In this document: piece by piece, positions 1 through 5,289 of the stretch
Layout of the letters: every line of letters begins with the position of its first letter
Numbering within the stretch: the first letter of the stretch is position 1
Source of the DNA: Spirochaetia bacterium
GTDB taxonomy: Bacteria > Spirochaetota > Spirochaetia > Treponematales > Rectinemataceae
Direction of reading: 5' to 3'
Assembly (NCBI GenBank): GCA_021286925.1
Contig: JAJTBL010000139.1
Span: 1 to 5,289, forward strand
DNA: 5,289 nucleotides
The notes under the pieces: generated by a model
Seen by the model: the letters and a program-made list of their open reading frames with translations, nothing else
Told to the model about the DNA's origin: nothing
The model's database searches: none
Position numbers and translations under genes: made by a program

Positions 1-22
1 TAGGGAGAGAAAGCGCTTTGCT

Positions 23-346
23 TCAGTTCTTTTTTTTGAGCCCCATCACAAATCCGCCGATATTGACCAGGCCGTAGATGAGAAGGCCGGTTCCGCCGGC
101 GCTGAGGATGGTTCTGGCCAGTCCGGGCATGAAAACTGTCATAAGGCCGGCGACGCCAGCTGCCGAGAGCAAACCTCCCGATACTTTGTCCGTTTTCGTT
201 TTTCCAAAGAGCCCTACAGCGCCGAGGCCGAGCAGTCCGGCTGACAAGACCCAGCCCACGACAGGAATCCCCAGCAGGGCATTGACGGCGAGCAGGCCAA
301 CGCCGCCAGCCGCTGACATGATTCCCTTGGTGCCTTTTTCGCTCAA
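23..346 (-). CDS. Small four-helix membrane protein of unknown function
   Basis: I do not recognise a named family. The 107-aa product is very rich in Gly, Ala, Leu and Val, with hydrophobic stretches at about residues 9-26, 29-48, 57-76 and 80-103, and it ends in a short Lys-rich tail (GLKKKN). This predicts an inner-membrane protein with about four helices. Each helix carries a variant of (L/M)SAxG..G, at about residues 10, 34, 60 and 81, so the protein looks like a duplicated two-helix unit. The chosen start is a TTG whose last two bases are shared with the folE2 TGA stop (TTGA overlap), which suggests translational coupling. Only a weak purine-rich stretch precedes it. An ATG at 317-319 preceded by AAGGGA, about 4 nt away, is the alternative and would remove nine polar N-terminal residues. 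It is the last gene of the minus-strand operon. A real gene is likely from its operon position and membrane composition, but its role is unknown. Confidence 0.7.
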   Translation of the reverse strand: MSEKGTKGIMSAAGGVGLLAVNALLGIPVVGWVLSAGLLGLGAVGLFGKTKTDKVSGGLLSAAGVAGLMTVFMPGLARTILSAGGTGLLIYGLVNIGGFVMGLKKKN

Positions 347-1119
347 ATCTTTCTGTTCAACAGGATAATTGCATATGCCGAATGATTATGGATGCTTTCA
401 AAGTTTTCAGCTTCAACGGAAAACCATGGGAATTTTCCCAAGGCATCAACACGTAAATATACTTCGCGGACAACATCTTCGACAAATCGCGGATTGTCAT
501 ACGCTTTTTCAGTAACGAACTTTTCATCCTCACGCTTCAACAGCGTAAAGAGGTCGGAGCTGGCGGATTCCTCAACCAGAGCGACCATATCTTCAATCCA
601 GAAAAATGGCCCGAGATTCACTTTGAGCGTTACAAGACCGCGCTGGTTGTGTGCTCCCTGTTTGGAAATCGCCTTGGAACAGGGACAGACCGTCTGAACC
701 GGCACGGTGACTCCGACAACGAAGCGATGCCCATCAGGGCTGACTTGCGCCTCATAGCTGCAGTCATAGCTCATGATGGATCGCTGGCCCGAAACGGGTG
801 CTGTCTTCGTGATAAAATATGGAAAATGCACATCCGCATAAGCTGTTTCAGCATCGAGCTCCTTTCTGATAGCTCGGAGCATCGCGAGAAAATTCGGCAT
901 GGAAAGATCATGGCGATAGACTTCAAACACTTCGATAAAGCGGCTCATGTGGGTGCCTTTGAAATCGTGAGGCAAATCCGCGTACAGATTGACAACCGCT
1001 GTCGTGTGCTGGACCTGTTCGGTTTTATCTTTCAGCAAAATAGGATACCGAACCCCTTTCACCCCAACTTTCTGGATTGGAATCTGGCGTTCGTCTTTCA
1101 TTGACTGGACATCGACCAT
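343..1119 (-). CDS. folE2: GTP cyclohydrolase I type 2 (FolE2/COG1469)
   Basis: This enzyme converts GTP to 7,8-dihydroneopterin triphosphate, the first step to folate and, in many bacteria, to queuosine; it is cytoplasmic. The 258-aa product is full length for the family. Recognisable blocks are the N-terminal DVQS..DER.IPI..VGVKG.RYP (about 3-26), GTHMSRF (55-61), CPCSK.IS..GAHNQRG (145-161) with the conserved Cys/His of the active site, the block containing KREDEKFVTEKAYDNP (195-210), and the C-terminal ESIHNHSAYA (241-250). The start at the ATG of 1117-1119 is preferred: AAGGA lies 7 nt upstream and the family N-terminus begins here. A TTG at 1132-1134 would add five unsupported residues. 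The SD overlaps the folD stop codon and the gap is 11 nt, so translation is probably coupled to folD. In the family, FolE2 is structurally distinct from zinc-dependent FolE and can use other metals. No Zur-like site is evident here, so it may simply be the housekeeping enzyme. Confidence 0.96.
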   Translation of the reverse strand: MVDVQSMKDERQIPIQKVGVKGVRYPILLKDKTEQVQHTTAVVNLYADLPHDFKGTHMSRFIEVFEVYRHDLSMPNFLAMLRAIRKELDAETAYADVHFPYFITKTAPVSGQRSIMSYDCSYEAQVSPDGHRFVVGVTVPVQTVCPCSKAISKQGAHNQRGLVTLKVNLGPFFWIEDMVALVEESASSDLFTLLKREDEKFVTEKAYDNPRFVEDVVREVYLRVDALGKFPWFSVEAENFESIHNHSAYAIILLNRKI

Positions 1120-1130
1120 GTATAATTCCT

Positions 1131-2000
1131 TCAAGCCCGAGACGCCGATTCAACGGTATTTTGCAGCAGCATGGTAATAGTCATCGGGCCGACACCGCCG
1201 GGCACGGGCGTCAGAAAACCAGCAACTTCCAATGCTCCTGAAAAATCGACATCGCCGACCAGCCGGTAGCCTTTTTTCGCGGTCGGATCAGCGACTCGAT
1301 TGACTCCGACATCGATGACACAGGCGCCTTCCTTGATCATATCGGCGGTGATGAGCCGCGGCTTTCCGGCACATGCTACAAGAATATCGGCCCTTTTACA
1401 ATATGAAGCCAGATCATGAGTTCCCGTGTGGCAGAGCGTAACGGTCGAGTTGATGGATTTGCGGATAAAGAGATTGGCAAGCGGTTTGCCGACAATGTTG
1501 GAGCGACCGACAATGACAACATGCGCTCCATCCGTCTTGACGCCAGTGCGCTTGATCAATTCCAGAACTCCGTTCGGCGTGCAGGGCAGGAAACAGGGTT
1601 CCTCGAGCAGCATTCGACCGACATTCACCGGGGTAAAGCCGTCAACATCCTTTTCAGGCGCGATCGCGGCGATAACCGCTTTTTCATCGATATGCCGCGG
1701 CAGGGGAAGCTGAACCAGAATTCCATGGACACGCGGGTCTTCGTTAAAAGCGCGGACATAGCCGAGCAGGCTCTCAAGGCTGATATCGGCAGGAAGGCGG
1801 TGCTCAAAACTGGCGATGCCTGCTTCTTCGCAGGCCTTTTCCTTGGCAGTCACATAGGACACCGAGGCAGGATCTTCGCCAACCAAGATGACGCCGAGTC
1901 CCGGTACAACTCCTTGTGTGCGCAGCTGGGCAACCCGCGACTTGATTTCTTCCCTGATTTGCTCCGCAACCGCTTTTCCATCGATCAGTGTGGCCGACAT
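1131..2000 (-). CDS. folD: Bifunctional methylenetetrahydrofolate dehydrogenase / methenyltetrahydrofolate cyclohydrolase
   Basis: FolD catalyses the NADP-linked oxidation of 5,10-methylene-THF to methenyl-THF and its hydrolysis to 10-formyl-THF. This supplies formyl groups for purine and fMet-tRNA synthesis. The 289-aa protein is normal length. Visible motifs are SYVTAKEKACEEAGI (48-62) with the catalytic Tyr49/Lys53 pair, VQLPLP (96-101), EKDVDGF.P.N.G (116-128) with Asp120, PCTPNG (139-144), the Rossmann loop GRSNIVGKP (165-173), VIDVGVNR (228-235), GDVDF (249-253) and TPVPGGVGPMT (264-274). The start at 1998-2000 is chosen because GGGGAGGT ends 5 nt upstream and MSATLIDGK fits the family N-terminus. 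A TTG at 2013-2015 lies at the 5' edge of that SD and is unlikely. It sits 36 nt after the aminotransferase stop and directly before folE2, so both one-carbon/pterin genes are co-transcribed. No key residue appears to be missing. Confidence 0.97.
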   Translation of the reverse strand: MSATLIDGKAVAEQIREEIKSRVAQLRTQGVVPGLGVILVGEDPASVSYVTAKEKACEEAGIASFEHRLPADISLESLLGYVRAFNEDPRVHGILVQLPLPRHIDEKAVIAAIAPEKDVDGFTPVNVGRMLLEEPCFLPCTPNGVLELIKRTGVKTDGAHVVIVGRSNIVGKPLANLFIRKSINSTVTLCHTGTHDLASYCKRADILVACAGKPRLITADMIKEGACVIDVGVNRVADPTAKKGYRLVGDVDFSGALEVAGFLTPVPGGVGPMTITMLLQNTVESASRA

Positions 2001-2036
2001 TCGATACCTCCCCAAGATTCCGTGCGTAACGCGAGA

Positions 2037-3241
2037 CTAACGCGCGTATTCCAAAGTCCGGAAATATTCCAGCAAGGCTTTCCCCGCCTCAGCAGCCTTT
2101 TCAGGCTCGAGGATGAGGCTTAAGGCGAAAAAGGCTTCATGCTCCATATCGAAAAAATATCCTGGAAAAAGAAAAATTCCCATATCCTGCAAAAGCCCCA
2201 GCGAAAGGTTTTTTTCGGATTCGTAGCGGGGGCATTGCAAAAGCGCAGTCCACCCTCCTTCGCAGGTCAGCAATCGATAGGGAGAGCCCGGATATTCAAA
2301 CATGGTTCGATACACAGTCATGACTGTCTTGATTCGTTCCCTGACAAGCTGCTGGAAACGCTCTTCTTCATCCAGCAAGGCAGCCGCTGCGTTCTGAATC
2401 GGTGTCCCCGCGGAAAGGAAAGAATCCGAAATGATTTCGAGCCTCTCGATGGCCTGCGCCGCTTCAGCCTCAGGACCGCTGACCTGTATCCAGCCCAACT
2501 TCATCTGGGGCAGGCAGAGCCGCTTGGAAAAACCGTCCAGCACAAAGGTCAGGACGGCACCCGCATTGGAAAAAGACTGAAATTCGCCTGTTTTTTCAAG
2601 GCTGAAATCGAAAAAAACCTCGTCCGCGATAATGGCAAGGTTATAGCGGGCGCAGAGCCGCTCGATCGCCGCCCGCTCTTCACGGTGGATATAGGAGCCG
2701 GTGGGATTGTTCGGATTGATGACGACAATCGCCTTGATACGCCGCTCCGTATCCTGCAGCAGAGCCGCTTCCAGCGAATCGAGGTCCACACGCCAGCCGC
2801 CAGGATGATAGTACTCAAGCCGGTAGCCTACCGCCTCAACGCCTTCCAGCATTGAAAGATGATCGAACAGAGGATAGCCGGGGCGCGGCACCAGGACCGC
2901 ATCACCAAAGTCACAGAGCAGTTTGAAAAGGTAGGCATACGCCTCAGAAGTCGAGGCGCAGAGGAAGAGCCGATCCTGCTGTGCGGCGCGGCCTTTTTCT
3001 GCAGATGTTCCGCAACAGCCATCCTTGCAGACAGCATGCCTTTCGGGTCGGGGATATATACCCGGTTTTGAGGGTTGGCCAAAGCCCTTGCTAGTTCATC
3101 AGCCTCATGCAGAAGACCGGTTTTGGTGGGGTTGCTCTCGGAAGCGTTCAGAACCGGCAGGCCTTGCAGAAGCCGAGCTTGTCTGGCTTTTTCAAGTTCA
3201 TTCTGTTGAATGGCGAACGCGGTCCTTTTAGAAAACTGCAT
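2037..3241 (-). pseudogene. Class I/II PLP-dependent aminotransferase, one frameshift
   Basis: This is a fold-type I PLP enzyme that probably transaminates an unknown amino acid. The reading is split. The N-terminal part, in frame from the ATG at 3239-3241, has MQFSKRT, then ESNPTKTGL, YIPDPKGML and AVAEHLQKK, up to about 2993. The rest, in another frame from about 2990 to 2037, has RLFLCASTSEAYAYLF, then VPRPGYPLF, NPNNPTG, ADEVFFD and DGFSK. The PLP Schiff-base Lys of that last motif is at codon 2523-2525, followed by the conserved P..KLGW. Adding one A to the A5 run at 2994-2998 gives a continuous product of about 401 aa with HLQKKG in the expected place, so the break is one missing base and nothing else looks damaged. 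It could be a recent pseudogene, a sequencing indel or a slippage site. It leads the minus-strand operon. No SD is evident at this ATG. GTG (3266-3268) and TTG (3263-3265) are upstream alternatives near a GAGG, but they add residues unlike the family. Confidence 0.85.
2993..3001 (-). other. Frameshift point in the aminotransferase (A5 homopolymer)
   Basis: On the minus strand the local codons are CAG AAA AAG GCC, after which the upstream frame runs into sequence unlike the family. The downstream frame, read back through this point, gives GRAAQQDRLFLCAST, which is the expected continuation of AVAEHLQKK. One extra A in the run, or a -1 slip, restores the frame. The exact base is inferred from the alignment I remember for this family. 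The protein-level evidence alone limits it to about 2975-2999. Confidence 0.7.
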
Positions 3242-3250
3242 GATTTTTGC

Positions 3251-3256
3251 AGTATA
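3251..3256 (-). promoter_or_regulatory. Possible extended -10 box for the aminotransferase-folD-folE2 operon
   Basis: The minus strand reads TGCTATACT, an extended -10 form with TATACT (5/6 to consensus). At a 17-bp spacing the -35 would be TGTACT (3/6), which is weak. The predicted start would be near 3244, only about 3 nt before the ATG at 3239-3241, giving an almost leaderless mRNA. That would explain the missing SD but is unproven. Confidence 0.35.
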
Positions 3257-3315
3257 GCAATTCAACACACCTCAGTACAGGCAGGTCCGGGACGGCAGAC
3301 AAGCGCAGGCTGTTT

Positions 3316-3325
3316 TTTTCGAAAA
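3316..3325. repeat. Short perfect palindrome in the divergent intergenic region
   Basis: TTTTCGAAAA is a 10-bp perfect palindrome lying between the two divergent promoters, flanked by GTTTTT at 3312-3317 and AAAAAC at 3330-3335. It could be a regulator site or simply AT-rich upstream DNA. It is too short and too A/T-biased to be sure. Confidence 0.35.
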
Positions 3326-3348
3326 TTTCAAAAACCCCTGCAGGCGGC

Positions 3349-3377
3349 TTGACATTCATTCTATTTATATATATTAT
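3349..3377 (+). promoter_or_regulatory. Sigma-70-type promoter for the sulfur gene pair
   Basis: TTGACA (3349-3354, exact -35 consensus) is followed by a 17-bp spacer and TATTAT (3372-3377, 5/6 to the -10 consensus). Transcription would begin near 3384, leaving a leader of about 23 nt before the ATG at 3407. A purine-rich AAGGAG (3389-3394) is the only SD candidate, and its 12-nt spacing to the ATG is long. The near-ideal hexamers imply a strong promoter, so it probably needs a repressor to be regulated. Confidence 0.8.
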
Positions 3378-3390
3378 TTTTTATATATAA
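3365..3390. promoter_or_regulatory. AT-rich inverted repeat over the -10 box, candidate operator
   Basis: The arms TTATATATA (3365-3373) and TATATATAA (3382-3390) are perfect inverted complements separated by 8 nt. They bracket the -10 hexamer and the predicted start. Most of the left arm lies upstream of the transcript, so an RNA hairpin is not expected and a DNA-level operator is the better reading. A dimeric repressor bound here would block RNA polymerase. ArsR-family persulfide sensors (BigR/SqrR type) are known to control sulfurtransferase genes from AT-rich dyads, but no regulator gene is in the window and the assignment is a guess. Confidence 0.5.
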
Positions 3391-3406
3391 GGAGCTAGCG
3401 AATACC

Positions 3407-5065
3407 ATGAAACTTGTTATTATCGGCGGAGTTGCGGCGGGTGCGACTGCTGCCGCGCGCGCCAGGCGGCTCGATGAAAACGCCGAAATCACCATACTCG
3501 AAAAGGGACCCTATGTTTCATTTGCGAACTGCGGCCTGCCCTATCGGCTTTCCGGCGATATCGATAAGCGAAGTGCGCTGATTCTGCAAACTGCGGAAGG
3601 CTTTTTTTCGCGCTACCGCGTCAAGGTCATGCTCAACACGGAAGCGATCGGAATCGACAGAGCCGGGAAAAAGGTTATTGCCCGCGGGAAAGGCGGGGAG
3701 CTTGAAATCCCCTATGACAAGCTCATCCTCGCACAGGGAGGAACACCCTTTGTTCCGCAGGTTGAAGGCAGCGACGCACCGAATGTTTTCAGGCTGTGGA
3801 CCATTCCCGATATGGACAAAATCAATACCTATATCAACGAAACAAAACCAGCCTCGGCGGTCGTGGTCGGCGGCGGCTTTATCGGCCTGGAAACCGCTGA
3901 AGCCTTTATAAAGCGCGGACTTTCTACGTCCATCGTCGAGCTGACCAACCAGCTCATGCCGCCGGCAGACCCGGAATTCGGCAAACAAATCCAGCTGGCT
4001 TTTGAAGAGGCTGGCGCTTCGGTCTATACGGAAAAATCGATCCAAAAAATAAATTACGAAGAAAAATATGTCGAACTGAATGACGGTACGCGCGTCAAGG
4101 CTGATATCGTCCTCATGTCAGCCGGCGTGCGGCCGAATCTTGAGCTTGCCAAAAAGGCCGGACTCGCGATCGGTCAGGCTGGCGGCCTTGTTGTGGATGA
4201 ATTCCTGAAAACCGATGATGACAACATTTACGCGGCTGGCGACATGATCGAAGTTGTACGGCGGGTCGACGGCGCGAAGGTACGAATTCCGCTTGCGGGA
4301 CCGGCCAACCGCCAGGGGCGGATAGCGGCGACAAACGCGCTGGGCGGTTCCATGCGATATCGCGGGGCTTTCGGCACCTCTGTTTTCAAGGCTGTCGAAT
4401 ATACCTTTGCCCAGACCGGGCTTTCCGAAAAGGCGGCAAAGGCGGCAGGGCTCGATGTCAAAGCGGTTCATATCCACAAAGCGCATCATGCCACCTACTA
4501 TCCTGGCTATGAAGATTTGAGCATCAAACTGGTGTACAGCATCGATGGCAGGCTTTTGGGCGCTCAGGCCTTTGGAAAAGAAGGCGTAGAAAAGCGGATT
4601 GATGTGCTTGCAACCGCGCTTGCCGGCCGCATGACGCTGGAGGACTTGGCTGAACTCGATTTGTCCTATGCCCCGCCCTATTCCAGCGCAAACGACCCAT
4701 TCCAGATGGCGACATTTGCCGCTCAGAATGATCTCTCAGGCTTTTCGCCCTTTATTTCGCCTGCTGAAGCGCTCAAGCTTTTCAATGACAAGGGCAGCAC
4801 TGTCTTTATCGACGTGCGGACCTATGGCGATTACCTGAAAGGCCACCTTGAAGGTTCTGTCCATCTTCCAATCGATGAACTTCGCGACCGGCTTGATGAG
4901 CTGGATGCTCAAAAACCGATCATCCTGATTTCCAAAGCTGGTTTTGAAGGCCATCTGGGAGTCAGAATTCTGAAACAGCATGGATTTAAAGATGTGCGGT
5001 ATGTAACGGGCGGAATTATATCGATGCGTCTTTTCCCCGGGTATCAGGAAACTACCGAAGAATAA
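3407..5065 (+). CDS. CoA-disulfide/persulfide reductase flavoprotein with C-terminal degenerate rhodanese domain
   Basis: This is a cytoplasmic FAD enzyme of the CoA-disulfide reductase (CoADR-Rhd/Npsr) type, which uses NAD(P)H to reduce CoA disulfide or CoA/glutathione persulfides. The 552-aa length matches the rhodanese-fused form. The FAD loop GGVAAGATAAARARR is at 7-21. The redox motif SFANCGLPY has the single active Cys at 42. The NAD(P)H loop VVVGGGFIGLE is at 152-162, and the FAD block NIYAAGD ends at Asp279. The family motifs HHATYYPGY (about 360-368) and LSYAPPYSSANDP (about 419-431) carry the Tyr residues typical of CoADR. The rhodanese domain spans about 450-545 (FIDVRTYGDYLKGHL, then LPIDELRDRL). 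Its active loop reads ISKAGFEG, where homologues have a C..G.R pattern: the sulfur-carrying Cys is Ser509 and the loop Arg is Glu. So the reductase half looks intact while the sulfurtransferase half is probably inactive. A separate rhodanese follows 42 nt downstream. The preferred substrate cannot be read from sequence. Confidence 0.93.
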   Translation: MKLVIIGGVAAGATAAARARRLDENAEITILEKGPYVSFANCGLPYRLSGDIDKRSALILQTAEGFFSRYRVKVMLNTEAIGIDRAGKKVIARGKGGELEIPYDKLILAQGGTPFVPQVEGSDAPNVFRLWTIPDMDKINTYINETKPASAVVVGGGFIGLETAEAFIKRGLSTSIVELTNQLMPPADPEFGKQIQLAFEEAGASVYTEKSIQKINYEEKYVELNDGTRVKADIVLMSAGVRPNLELAKKAGLAIGQAGGLVVDEFLKTDDDNIYAAGDMIEVVRRVDGAKVRIPLAGPANRQGRIAATNALGGSMRYRGAFGTSVFKAVEYTFAQTGLSEKAAKAAGLDVKAVHIHKAHHATYYPGYEDLSIKLVYSIDGRLLGAQAFGKEGVEKRIDVLATALAGRMTLEDLAELDLSYAPPYSSANDPFQMATFAAQNDLSGFSPFISPAEALKLFNDKGSTVFIDVRTYGDYLKGHLEGSVHLPIDELRDRLDELDAQKPIILISKAGFEGHLGVRILKQHGFKDVRYVTGGIISMRLFPGYQETTEE

Positions 5066-5107
5066 AAATTCTTCATGAAATTTATAGAACACAAGAAGGA
5101 GTTGCGT

Positions 5108-5289
5108 ATGGCATTCATGAATGCGGTTGAACAGAAGATCAAAGCTGGTGCGAGGATTGTCGATGTCAGGACATGGGACGAGTTTGAGGATGAGCATTTT
5201 CCCGGCGCTGTCTGCGTGCCAGTCGATGAAATCATGGCCAAAGCTGAAGAACTGGGGCCGAAGAACACCCCGATTGTCCTGTATTGTGC
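5108..5289 (+). CDS. Single-domain rhodanese-like sulfurtransferase, cut at the window end
   Basis: Sixty complete codons and two further bases are visible, and the C-terminus is outside the window. The start is firm: AAGGAG (5096-5101) lies 6 nt before the ATG. The protein has little before the fold (MAFMNAVEQKIKAGA), then the rhodanese signatures IVDVRTWDEFEDEHFPGA (17-34), VPVDEI (37-42) and PIVLYC (55-60). Cys60, at 5285-5287, falls where the persulfide-carrying cysteine of the active loop belongs, and the next codon begins GC (Ala). This points to a GlpE/PspE-type cytoplasmic sulfurtransferase that moves sulfane sulfur to an acceptor; no signal peptide is seen. The gene lies 42 nt after the reductase with no terminator between, so it is probably in the same transcript. 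It could supply the sulfur-transfer activity that the fused domain seems to have lost. The rest of the active loop cannot be checked here. Confidence 0.9.
   Translation, partial: MAFMNAVEQKIKAGARIVDVRTWDEFEDEHFPGAVCVPVDEIMAKAEELGPKNTPIVLYC

Noticed and set aside
10..19. AAAGCGCTTT palindrome just after the last minus-strand gene, as a terminator
   Set aside because: A perfect palindrome without a loop and with no following T run on the minus strand does not make an intrinsic terminator. The real one may lie beyond the window edge.
649..1104. 151-codon plus-strand open frame opposite folE2
   Set aside because: It lies wholly inside folE2 on the other strand and has no recognisable domain. 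Conservation of the FolE2 protein accounts for the sequence.
2001..2036. Folate-sensing riboswitch or separate promoter before folD
   Set aside because: The gap holds only 36 nt, most of it the strong SD region, which is far too short for a tetrahydrofolate riboswitch. No promoter hexamers are evident.
1416..2123. 235-codon plus-strand open frame opposite folD
   Set aside because: It is antisense to a gene with every FolD motif, runs past that gene's start, has no domain I recognise and has a composition expected of a shadow frame.
2139..2855. 238-codon plus-strand open frame opposite the aminotransferase
   Set aside because: It is the complement of the conserved PLP-binding region. The minus strand explains this sequence with family motifs, and the plus frame shows none.
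2993..3001. Programmed -1 ribosomal frameshift in the aminotransferase
   Set aside because: The codons CAG AAA AAG lack the full A AAA AAG slippery heptamer, I see no convincing upstream SD-like stimulator, and this enzyme family is not known for recoding. A missing base is simpler, though reads should decide.
4736..5197. 153-codon minus-strand open frame across the end of the reductase and the start of the second rhodanese
   Set aside because: It spans two well-supported plus-strand genes and their intergenic gap, with no protein motif of its own.

Overview
The window is about 5.3 kb of compact bacterial chromosome of moderate GC content. Genes are packed closely, with Shine-Dalgarno (SD) sites, overlapping or near-touching ends and sigma-70-like promoter hexamers. 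I cannot name the organism. The aminotransferase subtype vaguely recalls spirochaete proteins, but that is only an impression. No rRNA, tRNA, CRISPR, insertion sequence or phage gene is visible.

Left two thirds (1-3241), minus strand, read right to left: a class I/II PLP aminotransferase whose reading frame is broken once at an A5 tract (2037-3241), then folD (1131-2000), then folE2 (343-1119), then a small four-helix membrane protein (23-346). The gaps are 36 nt, 11 nt and a TTGA stop/start overlap, so this looks like one operon. FolE2 makes dihydroneopterin triphosphate from GTP, the entry to pterin/folate synthesis. FolD interconverts one-carbon forms of tetrahydrofolate. The aminotransferase and the membrane protein have no evident role in folate metabolism.

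Divergent regulatory region (3242-3406): a good sigma-70-type promoter faces right. A perfect 9+9 bp AT-rich inverted repeat lies across its -10 box and predicted start site, which suggests an operator. A second short palindrome and a weaker leftward promoter lie nearby.

Right third (3407-5289), plus strand: a 552-aa CoA-disulfide reductase/persulfide reductase-type flavoprotein with a C-terminal rhodanese domain. A stand-alone rhodanese follows 42 nt later and is cut by the window edge. The fused domain has lost the usual catalytic Cys (Ser509) and the loop Arg (Glu). The downstream protein has a Cys (Cys60) where the catalytic residue belongs. The unit most plausibly handles low-molecular-weight persulfides/disulfides or reactive sulfur, with sulfur transfer possibly moved from the fused domain to the separate protein.

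Most notable are the degenerate fused rhodanese next to an apparently intact one, the palindrome over the promoter, the single homopolymer-associated frameshift, and a fourfold LSAG-type repeat in the small membrane protein.
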